Shown here: positions 1 through 5,090 of the stretch, piece after piece
Position numbering within the stretch: position 1 is the stretch's first letter
Layout: every line of letters begins with the position of its first letter
Source: an uncultured Bacilli bacterium
Lineage (GTDB): Bacteria; Bacillota_I; Bacilli_A; RF39; UBA660
NCBI GenBank assembly: GCA_944332505.1
Contig: CALVKC010000093.1
Coordinates: 1 to 5,096 of the forward strand
Direction: 5' to 3'
Length of the DNA: 5,096 nucleotides
Position numbers and translations under genes: made by a program
Notes under the pieces: generated by a model
Database searches by the model: none
Told to the model about the DNA's origin: nothing
The model's input: the letters and a program-made list of their open reading frames with translations, nothing else

Positions 1-219
1 ATGATGGCAATTGTAGTAATTTCTGTTGGGGTCTTATTGACCTTTTTTTTCTATTTTCTTTGGCCAATCTTAAATGCAAATTTTGAATCAAAAGCTCAAT
101 GTTCTAAAGCTGCATGTGACTGTAGTGAAAGAGAAGTAATTGATGGAATAGAATATTGTAGTCCTTGTTACATTGATGAAAAACTAGTAGATGGTATGAA
201 ATGTTTATATAAAGGATAG
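1..219 (+). CDS. Small Cys-rich membrane-anchored protein, possibly 5'-truncated
   Basis: Not a family I recognise by name. The 72 visible residues begin with one strongly hydrophobic segment (about residues 3-24), followed by a short hydrophilic tail with six cysteines (C34, C39, C41, C53, C56, C68), including CDC and CSPC arrangements. If the hydrophobic segment is an N-in anchor, the tail is extracellular and could form three disulfides or bind a metal. The frame is open to the first base of the window, so the true start and ribosome binding site cannot be seen. The Met-Met could be internal to a longer protein, such as a pilin-like one with its leader upstream. It ends in TAG, and its last codons (AAAGGA, 211-216) double as the ribosome binding site of the next gene, 8 bases downstream. 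That tight coupling places it in the same operon as the pilus-like genes. A role as a minor pilus or assembly component is inferred from context only. Confidence 0.6.
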   Translation: MMAIVVISVGVLLTFFFYFLWPILNANFESKAQCSKAACDCSEREVIDGIEYCSPCYIDEKLVDGMKCLYKG

Positions 220-227
220 TGAAATAA

Positions 228-815
228 ATGAGAGAATCGATTAGTATAACAACTATTTTTCAAATATTTATATTATTCATTTTGTTATTTACGGCGATTA
301 TGTGTTTAACTATTAATAATTCGAATGCTTTTGGTGTAAAAGATTCTATTATTAATGTGATTGAAGCAAATGATGGTAAATATATGGATGGAGCAAATTT
401 AAGTCAAGAAATAGTTGATGTTATAGCTGAAACTTCTTATAGAACTTCTGGTAAATGTCCAGAGGTTGAAAATTCTGACAATCAATATCAGGGTTTTGAT
501 CGAAATGGCAATGCTGTCAGTAGTGGTAGTGATAATGCAGCAGTTTGTATTAGAAAAGTTGAAACTACTAAAGAAATGGATACATATTTAGAGGGGGTAC
601 TAGGTGTTGGTTCGGTAGCAACAGATGATTTTGTTGAAGGTATTTATTATCAAGTAGTTGTATTTTTTCAATTAGATATACCTGTATTTAAACAAGTATA
701 TAATTTTAAAACAAAAGGAGAAACAAGAACCATTTACAATACAGAAAAGAAATCTAATATGGCAAATAATTATATAAACTTAAGCGATATTTATAAAAAT
801 AAGGTGTTTATATGA
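228..815 (+). CDS. TadE/F-like minor pilin candidate, first of two paralogues
   Basis: A 195-residue protein with a single N-terminal membrane segment (about residues 10-29) after a short MRES start, then an exported domain. It is a paralogue of the next gene. By hand, a gapless alignment of the first 50 residues gives about 21 identities, including MRE, F11-Q12, ILFIL, N30, A34, V37-K38, I45-E46 and G50. Both proteins then carry a GxCP motif (C77 here) and a second Cys about 30 residues later (C107), followed by a beta-rich stretch. The overall plan is that of TadE/TadF-type pseudopilins: one anchor helix, a small Cys-paired domain, and a place next to a TadZ-like gene. However, the usual prepilin peptidase site (Gly followed by Glu at +5) is not seen, so it may remain an uncleaved anchored protein. 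The ribosome binding site is AAAGGA at 211-216. It stops at TGA, overlapping the next start as ATGA, which implies translational coupling. The family assignment is an inference. Confidence 0.72.
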   Translation: MRESISITTIFQIFILFILLFTAIMCLTINNSNAFGVKDSIINVIEANDGKYMDGANLSQEIVDVIAETSYRTSGKCPEVENSDNQYQGFDRNGNAVSSGSDNAAVCIRKVETTKEMDTYLEGVLGVGSVATDDFVEGIYYQVVVFFQLDIPVFKQVYNFKTKGETRTIYNTEKKSNMANNYINLSDIYKNKVFI

Positions 816-1273
816 GAGAGGTTAGTGGTTCTACTTGGGTTTTTCAAATGATGATTTTATTTATTTTAATATTTGCCTGTTTTTTGGCATTAATATTAAA
901 TTATAATAAAGCTTATAGAGTAAAAAATAATATGATTTCTATAATTGAAACTAGTGAGGGTATTACTGAAAAATCCTTAGGATTAATAAATAATGTATTA
1001 AGAGGAGAAGGTTATAATAATACTGGTTATTGTCCAGTTAATGATGGTAATTGGTATGGTGCTACTGATTTAACGGGTAATTACGAAGAAGCTAAAGATA
1101 AAACTAGGTATTTGTTTTGTTTTAAGAGATTTAAAACGAGTGAAAATGATGTTTACTATGAAATAAAAGTGTTTTATGAATTTACATTACCATTTTTAGG
1201 ACCTATAGGTATTTTTCCTATATCTGGTAGAACCGATAATTTTTTTGGTAGTAGAGAACAATTGGATATATAA
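812..1273 (+). CDS. TadE/F-like minor pilin candidate, second paralogue
   Basis: A 153-residue protein with one N-terminal membrane helix (about residues 9-29) and an exported C-terminal domain. It shares its N-terminal half, without gaps, with the preceding gene, and keeps the GxCP cysteine (C74) and its partner (C103), here 29 residues apart. A disulfide between them outside the cell is likely. It is about 40 residues shorter than its neighbour, mainly because of a shorter middle and a missing C-terminal tail. The N-terminus has Gly6 but no Glu at +5, so a standard type IV prepilin cleavage site is not evident. The start is fixed by the ATGA overlap with the upstream gene, by an AAGGTG ribosome binding site at 801-806, and by the matching MRE start of both paralogues. 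A minor pilin or pilus-tip role fits the neighbouring TadZ-like gene but is inferred. Confidence 0.72.
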   Translation: MREVSGSTWVFQMMILFILIFACFLALILNYNKAYRVKNNMISIIETSEGITEKSLGLINNVLRGEGYNNTGYCPVNDGNWYGATDLTGNYEEAKDKTRYLFCFKRFKTSENDVYYEIKVFYEFTLPFLGPIGIFPISGRTDNFFGSREQLDI

Positions 1274-1289
1274 TGAAAGGATGATTTAA

Positions 1290-2279
1290 ATGAATGTAAT
1301 TATAGCCAATAAATATCAAGCTTTACTTACAAGTTTGGATATCGATGTTATAAAAAATATACAGGGTGAATTTAGTGTTGATGAATTAATAGCTCAATTT
1401 TCCAATTTTTATTTCAATAAAATGATTATTGATATTACAGCTATTAAAGATTATCAAAAAGTAACAACTATTCAAAATCTTTCAGTAAATTTTGATACAT
1501 CAAAAATTATATTATTACTTGATGATTCTGAAACAGTTAATTCACCAGTATATTTATCTCAGTTAGTTTCTATGGGAATTTATAATTTTGCTACAAATAT
1601 AAATGATATTAAATATTTAATAAATAATCCAAATACATATAAAGATGTAGCAAAATATCATAATGTTGAAGGCTTTAAAAAACCTGCTTTAAATGAAAAT
1701 GTGAAAGATAATACTAAAGGTAAAATTGGTCAAAAAATTATTGGTGTAAAAAATGTAACAGAACACGCTGGAGCAACAACTTTAGTTTATTTGTTAAAGC
1801 AACATTTAGAGACTAATTATAAAGTTAAAGCTGTGGAAGTAGATGGTAATGATTTTATATATTTTAATGATGATTCTTTAGAATCAGTTTCTAGCATAAC
1901 TTTTAATGATTTTCTAGCACAAAACATTGATTGTGATGCAATAATAGTTGATTTAAACGATTCTTCAGTTGAAAATTATTGTCATGATATTGTATATTTA
2001 ATTGAACCTGGAAGAATACAATTAAATAAATTAATTAGAAAAGATAATGAAATATTTGAAAAATTGAAAAATAAAAAAATAGTATTAAATAGAAGTGTTT
2101 TAAGTGATAAGGATGTTGAAGATTTTGAAAAAGAAAGTGGAAGTAAAGTATTTTTCAATTTACCTTATTTAGATGATAAATTGGATAATCAACCTATTAT
2201 TAATGCATTTTTATCATCTTTAGGATTTAGTAGAATAGATCAACAAGGTAATAACGGTTTATTTAGTATATTTAAATAG
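1290..2279 (+). CDS. TadZ/CpaE-like pilus assembly protein with degenerate P-loop
   Basis: A 329-residue soluble protein. Residues 1-120 look like a receiver-type alpha/beta domain (strands at MNVIIA, NKMIIDI and KIILLLDD) without the full acidic phosphorylation pocket. A short linker follows, then a MinD/ParA-like SIMIBI domain from about 148. Its P-loop is GVKNVTEHAGATTL (152-165). The GATT core matches the deviant loop of TadZ/CpaE proteins, but the Walker A lysine is Ala162, and the signature lysine and glycines of the usual KGG are Thr-Glu-His. A Walker A'-like VEVDGND (182-188) and a Walker B-like DAIIVDL (216-222) are present, as is the LNRS/LPYLDD stretch near the C-terminus (266-296). 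In known Tad systems TadZ/CpaE localises the apparatus at a pole or membrane site. ATP binding without normal hydrolysis, or a purely structural role, is likely here. The ribosome binding site is GAAAGGATGA at 1275-1284; the gap to the upstream gene is 16 bases. The family call is good; activity is unknown. Confidence 0.75.
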   Translation: MNVIIANKYQALLTSLDIDVIKNIQGEFSVDELIAQFSNFYFNKMIIDITAIKDYQKVTTIQNLSVNFDTSKIILLLDDSETVNSPVYLSQLVSMGIYNFATNINDIKYLINNPNTYKDVAKYHNVEGFKKPALNENVKDNTKGKIGQKIIGVKNVTEHAGATTLVYLLKQHLETNYKVKAVEVDGNDFIYFNDDSLESVSSITFNDFLAQNIDCDAIIVDLNDSSVENYCHDIVYLIEPGRIQLNKLIRKDNEIFEKLKNKKIVLNRSVLSDKDVEDFEKESGSKVFFNLPYLDDKLDNQPIINAFLSSLGFSRIDQQGNNGLFSIFK

Positions 2280-2290
2280 GGGGAATAATT

Positions 2291-2650
2291 ATGAGTTTTT
2301 GTTATAAAAGTGCTAGAATATGGAAGTTACTAGGATATTTTATAATTGCTATTAAAATAGTATTACCTTTAATTATAATAATTTTAGGTATAGTTGATTT
2401 TGCTAAAGCCGTCGTTTCAAGTGATCAAAAAGTTATAAAAGATGCCGGAGGGTCTTTGCTTCGCAGATTAATAGCAGCAGTTATAATATTTTTTATTCCA
2501 ACCATAATACATTTTATATTTGAAGTAGTTGCTGGTTATTCTGAGGATGTAAAAAATGATTATGAAAATTGTTTTAATTGTTTAGTTTATCCAAATAATA
2601 AATGTGATACCACATATGATCCAAATGATGGATTTTTTCCAACTGATTAG
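2291..2650 (+). CDS. Two-helix hairpin membrane protein, VirB2/TrbC-pilin-like, paralogue 1
   Basis: A 119-residue protein with two long hydrophobic helices (about 13-42 and 60-81) joined by a basic loop (K47, K50, R58, R59). By the positive-inside rule the loop is cytoplasmic and both ends lie outside, the topology of VirB2/TrbC-type pilins. Conserved features shared with the gene at 2715-3059 are an N-terminal Cys before an IW motif (C4, I10-W11), KIV-x-P in helix 1, L-G-x-x-D-F-x-K-A-V-V at its end, R-x-IAAV-x-IFF-x-PT in helix 2, and a C-x2-C plus CDT-x-Y tail (C94, C97, C105). The external cysteines could link the N- and C-terminal ends or neighbouring subunits. It starts 11 bases after the TadZ-like gene with a very strong AGGGGG ribosome binding site (2278-2283). 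A pilin or channel role is inferred from topology and context; similarity to VirB2 cannot be shown by eye alone. Confidence 0.72.
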   Translation: MSFCYKSARIWKLLGYFIIAIKIVLPLIIIILGIVDFAKAVVSSDQKVIKDAGGSLLRRLIAAVIIFFIPTIIHFIFEVVAGYSEDVKNDYENCFNCLVYPNNKCDTTYDPNDGFFPTD

Positions 2651-2657
2651 TTATTAG

Positions 2658-2686
2658 TTGACTTTAAAATAAAATTATTGTAAAAT
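2658..2686 (+). promoter_or_regulatory. Internal sigma-A-type promoter for the last hairpin gene
   Basis: TTGACT (2658-2663) and TAAAAT (2681-2686) are separated by exactly 17 bases in the 64-base gap before the gene at 2715. The predicted transcript would begin near 2692-2694, leaving a leader of about 20 bases that contains the AGGAG ribosome binding site at 2703-2707. No terminator is visible between the upstream gene and this promoter, so it would add to read-through transcription. In AT-rich DNA, -10-like hexamers are common; the matching -35 and perfect spacing are what support the call. Confidence 0.6.
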
Positions 2687-2714
2687 AAATTTATGAGATG
2701 AGAGGAGTGAAAAA

Positions 2715-3059
2715 ATGGAAGATTTTTGTGGTGAAACTGTACAAATTTGGCGTTTAGTGGGTTTATTTTTATTAGTTTTTAAAATTGTTATTCCAATAAT
2801 TTTAATTGTATTAGGTATGATTGATTTTGGTAAAGCAGTAGTAGGAAGTAAAGATGATGAAATTAAAAAATCTGCAAAAGCTTTAGGTATGCGTGTTATA
2901 GCGGCAGTTGCAATATTTTTTGTGCCAACATTGATTTCTTTTATTATTCGAGTAGTTGATCAATCTGTTGATGAATTATCTAAAACATGTGCAGCATGTA
3001 TTAGTAGTCCGACAGGTGAGACTTGTGACACTGCTTATCAAAAAAAGATTAGTGAATAA
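2715..3059 (+). CDS. Two-helix hairpin membrane protein, VirB2/TrbC-pilin-like, paralogue 2
   Basis: A 114-residue protein with helices at about 14-43 and 60-81 and a lysine-rich loop (K46, K51, K52, K55) that should be cytoplasmic, leaving both ends outside. It aligns without gaps to the hairpin gene upstream from its first Cys through the second helix, with about 39 of 77 residues identical by hand count. It keeps all four cysteines: C5 near the N-terminus and C92, C95 and C104 in the tail (C-x2-C, then CDT-x-Y). Strict conservation of cysteines in otherwise divergent tails suggests disulfide use. It has a strong AGGAG site 7 bases before ATG and its own promoter at 2658-2686, unlike the other genes of the cluster, and is followed by an intrinsic terminator. 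This would suit a major, highly expressed subunit of a pilus or channel. That is inference; a small integral-membrane accessory protein is the alternative. Confidence 0.75.
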   Translation: MEDFCGETVQIWRLVGLFLLVFKIVIPIILIVLGMIDFGKAVVGSKDDEIKKSAKALGMRVIAAVAIFFVPTLISFIIRVVDQSVDELSKTCAACISSPTGETCDTAYQKKISE

Positions 3060-3079
3060 AATAAATTAAAAATTTATTT
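3059..3079 (+). other. AT-only hairpin at the stop codon
   Basis: AAATAAATT (3059-3067) and AATTTATTT (3071-3079) form a perfect 9-base inverted repeat with a 3-base loop, starting on the last base of the stop codon. It has no G or C and no following T-run, so it is not a convincing terminator. It could protect the mRNA 3' end or be chance in AT-rich DNA. Confidence 0.25.
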
Positions 3080-3151
3080 ATAATAATTATTATAATAATA
3101 AAATATAGTGTAGTATTTAAATTTACTTATATTAAGAGTTTAGATTATATC

Positions 3152-3189
3152 AAAAAATCTCTTTATCATATTTGAATAAAGAGTTTTTT
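3152..3189 (+). terminator. Intrinsic terminator of the pilus-like operon
   Basis: CTCTTTAT (3159-3166) pairs with ATAAAGAG (3176-3183) across a 9-base loop and is followed by TTTTTT (3184-3189). A run of six A lies on the other side (3152-3157), so it could also stop transcription from the right. It lies about 100 bases after the last hairpin gene. The sequence between it and the next terminator (3190-3301) is AT-rich with no credible reading frame. Confidence 0.72.
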
Positions 3190-3301
3190 ATTTAAATTAG
3201 ATAAGTATATACTGTATTTATATAATAAATTAAATGTACATGGAAAACTTGTGTATTAAATAATAATGTTTTAACTTTATATAAGTATTATAAAATAAAT
3301 T

Positions 3302-3333
3302 AAAAACACCTTATTTTTAAAAAAGGTGTTTTT
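3302..3333. terminator. Bidirectional intrinsic terminator at the 3' end of the surface-protein gene
   Basis: AAAAACACCTT (3302-3312) pairs over 11 bases with AAGGTGTTTTT (3323-3333), with a 10-base loop. On the + strand nine T follow the GC part (3329-3337); on the - strand five T do. It begins only a few bases past the TAA of the - strand gene, whose stop codon (3336-3338) lies at the edge of the T-run. It serves that gene and also backs up the operon terminator at 3152-3189, insulating the two convergent units. Confidence 0.75.
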
Positions 3334-3335
3334 TT

Positions 3336-4901
3336 TTATACTTCTCTATCTTCGTAGATTCCAGTGTAAGTCCAACCACTTATTGATTTATTTGTACTCC
3401 ATGTATATTCTTTTAATCTATGTTCCCAATAAGTTTCGGTTTGAGGATCTGTTTTTATGTATCCACTATATTTACTACTATTTTCAGCACTGTCTCTAAT
3501 ACAATCATTTTTACTTGCATATTCTACGTTAAATTTGATTGGAACATCATATATATAAAATCCTAAATTGTTTGCATAATATGGTGTTACACCAGTATGA
3601 TTTTTATAATAAATTGTAACATTTGTTCTATATCTACCACCAGATAAATATAATGAACTTAAACTATATGTAAAATTATTGCTTTTTAATGCCGAATTTT
3701 TCATGGCACTTGGGCTCGTCATTTCGGCATTATTTTCTTTGTCGTTATTTGTCATTTCCAAATATTGGTCTCTTGTATTTAAATAGTTTGTATAATCAGT
3801 TAATGTATTAGAGAAATATGAATGGCTTGTCATTTTAATTGATGATGATATTATATCACTAGGATTTATGTCTAATAGTTGTAACTCATAACTATAATAT
3901 CCTGTTTTTGTTGTATCGGTAACATAACTTGTAGTGTAATATGTTTTTGATGTTAATTTGCAATAGTTATATGTTGTTTTAGTTGTTTTTCTATTTTCGG
4001 CATTACTAGCACTTGAATAACCATCTGACCAATTTGTCCATCTTTCATGCTTATAGTATCTTACAGTTTCTGGTTCATCAGGTGTATCAGGTTTATCTGG
4101 AGTATCCGGTACATCAGGTTCATCAGGTGTATCCGGTACATCAGGTTCATCTGGAGTATTATTATTATTGTTATTATTATTGTTATTATTTATAATAATA
4201 CAGTTTCCACATCCTCCAGATGCACTCCATGAAATGCTTATTTTAACAGTTGTTTTTACAGTAACAGTAGTTTTTGAACTTGTTGAAGTGGTTGTAGATG
4301 TTGTTCCACTTGAAGTGTTTGAACTGCTTGAACTACTTGAACTACTAGAATTACTAGAACTATTATTTGAACTACTTGAATTATTGTTTGATGAGCTTGA
4401 ATTATCTGAATTATCATCAATAATTACATCATCATTTGTGTTACAATTTCCATTAGAAATACATGGATCTTCTTCAATAGTTGTAACAATAAAGTCAGAT
4501 TTTTCATTACAATCTAAATTAACTTTTAAAGCATAGTTGCCATCTGCTGTTTTTGTTGCTTTAATATAACTACTATCTAAATTACAAGTTTTTCCATTAT
4601 CAGTGAAATCAATAAGTAATTTTTGGTCAATCATTTCACCTAAAGTTAGTTGTTTGGTTCCACCAATTTTTTCTGGTAAGTTTGATAATGTAAAATATTC
4701 AAAGCCTGCTTCTTTCATAGCATTAATTTGATTAATGTATGTTTCATTAGTCATTGCTAGTGAATTAGATGTTTCATTTTTATTGCTTATCAACTTAGTA
4801 ATAATTAAACAAACAATAAATACTGCAACTGCTAAGATAATTAATTTAATTATCAATGAACTCCAATTTAAACTTAATTTTTTGTTTCCTTCTTCGTACA
4901 T
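3336..4901 (-). CDS. Large membrane-anchored modular surface protein with low-complexity stalk
   Basis: A 521-residue protein of no family I can name. It has a short basic N-terminus, one membrane segment (about 14-37) and then an extracellular part. Residues 50-145 form a compact-looking domain with paired cysteines (C106, C131), then C147 and C153. A Ser/Asn tract (164-197) and a Thr/Ser tract (198-213) follow, then a small strand-rich stretch with CGNC (231-234), eleven Asn (238-248) and a Pro-Asp stalk (249-279, PDEPDVPDT repeated). A Tyr/Trp/Thr-rich C-terminal domain (280-521) has C314 and C467 and ends in a W-rich segment with SGWTYTG (508-514). There is no LPXTG or other sorting signal, so the N-terminal helix is the only anchor. 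The layout suggests an adhesin or cell-surface display protein. The start is supported by an AGGGGG ribosome binding site (4909-4914) 7 bases away. It is transcribed alone, convergent to the pilus-like genes, and a functional link to them is unproven. Confidence 0.8.
   Translation of the reverse strand: MYEEGNKKLSLNWSSLIIKLIILAVAVFIVCLIITKLISNKNETSNSLAMTNETYINQINAMKEAGFEYFTLSNLPEKIGGTKQLTLGEMIDQKLLIDFTDNGKTCNLDSSYIKATKTADGNYALKVNLDCNEKSDFIVTTIEEDPCISNGNCNTNDDVIIDDNSDNSSSSNNNSSSSNNSSSNSSSSSSSSSSNTSSGTTSTTTSTSSKTTVTVKTTVKISISWSASGGCGNCIIINNNNNNNNNNNTPDEPDVPDTPDEPDVPDTPDKPDTPDEPETVRYYKHERWTNWSDGYSSASNAENRKTTKTTYNYCKLTSKTYYTTSYVTDTTKTGYYSYELQLLDINPSDIISSSIKMTSHSYFSNTLTDYTNYLNTRDQYLEMTNNDKENNAEMTSPSAMKNSALKSNNFTYSLSSLYLSGGRYRTNVTIYYKNHTGVTPYYANNLGFYIYDVPIKFNVEYASKNDCIRDSAENSSKYSGYIKTDPQTETYWEHRLKEYTWSTNKSISGWTYTGIYEDREV
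4075..4155 (-). repeat. 27-bp tandem repeat encoding the Pro-Asp stalk
   Basis: Two adjacent 27-base units (4102-4128 and 4129-4155) differ at two positions. A third, weaker unit (4075-4101) matches the first at about 19 of 27 bases. Each unit encodes nine residues of the type PDEPDVPDT. Near-identity of adjacent copies at the DNA level suggests recent duplication, so stalk length may vary between strains. Confidence 0.8.
4158..4190 (-). repeat. Trinucleotide repeat encoding eleven Asn
   Basis: Eleven consecutive AAT/AAC codons (nine AAT, two AAC on the coding strand) lie directly before the Pro-Asp stalk. Changes in whole trinucleotide units would keep the frame and alter only linker length. 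Confidence 0.8.
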
Positions 4902-4951
4902 ATAAGTACCCCCTTTATCAATAGAAAACCTATTATTGCTAAATCGACATT

Positions 4952-4980
4952 ATTTTACCACAAAAGATACTTTTTGTCAA
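4952..4980 (-). promoter_or_regulatory. Near-consensus extended -10 promoter of the surface-protein gene
   Basis: On the - strand, TTGACA (4980-4975) is followed after exactly 17 bases by TAAAAT (4957-4952), preceded by TGG, which makes an extended -10. The start of transcription should be near 4945, giving a leader of about 44 bases that holds the AGGGGG ribosome binding site. The perfect -35 and spacing predict strong basal expression. Confidence 0.75.
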
Positions 4981-4990
4981 ATCTAATTTA

Positions 4991-5022
4991 TTACTGTTTA
5001 CATTTTAAAATGTAAATAGTAA
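4991..5022. promoter_or_regulatory. 32-bp palindrome, candidate operator
   Basis: A perfect 20-base dyad TTTACATTTTAAAATGTAAA (4997-5016) extends to 32 bases with a single unmatched pair (4996/5017). It lies between two divergent promoters, 10 bases upstream of the - strand -35 box. The symmetry and place fit a dimeric repressor or activator site (TACA-N8-TGTA half-sites). No regulator family is assigned, and it has no T-run of a terminator. Confidence 0.55.
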
Positions 5023-5023
5023 A

Positions 5024-5037
5024 CAAACTATAGTTTG
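5024..5037. promoter_or_regulatory. Second palindrome, candidate operator
   Basis: CAAACTATAGTTTG is a perfect 14-base dyad one base after the 32-bp palindrome. It is flanked by imperfect inverted arms TAGTAAAC (5017-5024) and GTTTGCTA (5033-5040). It lies 11 bases upstream of the + strand -35-like box at 5049, where a transcription factor could act on the rightward gene. Confidence 0.5.
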
Positions 5038-5048
5038 CTAAAAAACAA

Positions 5049-5078
5049 TTGTATTATTATATTAAATTGTGATAAAAT
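5049..5078 (+). promoter_or_regulatory. Divergent promoter for a gene beyond the right edge
   Basis: TTGTAT (5049-5054) and TAAAAT (5073-5078) are 18 bases apart, and the -10 is preceded by TGA (5070-5072), an extended -10. ACAATT (5045-5050) and AATTGT (5065-5070) form an inverted repeat across the spacer, which may be another protein site or chance. Transcription would start near 5085. Confidence 0.6.
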
Positions 5079-5090
5079 AATTAATGCAAA

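Noticed and set aside
228..300. Classic type IV prepilin cleavage site in the first pilin-like gene
   Set aside because: No Gly or Ala followed by Glu at +5 is present before the hydrophobic helix.
3190..3301. Possible small gene between the two terminators (for example the ATG at 3234)
   Set aside because: The frame is only about nine codons, with no ribosome binding site; the region is AT-rich spacer.
4066..4155. Tandem repeats that might suggest a CRISPR array
   Set aside because: The units are directly adjacent with no spacers, and encode in-frame Pro-Asp repeats.
4013..4536. Three overlapping + strand open frames (60, 61 and 122 codons)
   Set aside because: They lie opposite the low-complexity part of the - strand surface-protein gene, consist of repetitive Leu/Glu/Val or Ile/Tyr/His strings, and have no ribosome binding sites.
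4991..5037. Palindromes read as an intrinsic terminator
   Set aside because: No adequate T-run follows on either strand and no gene ends here; both flanks are promoters.
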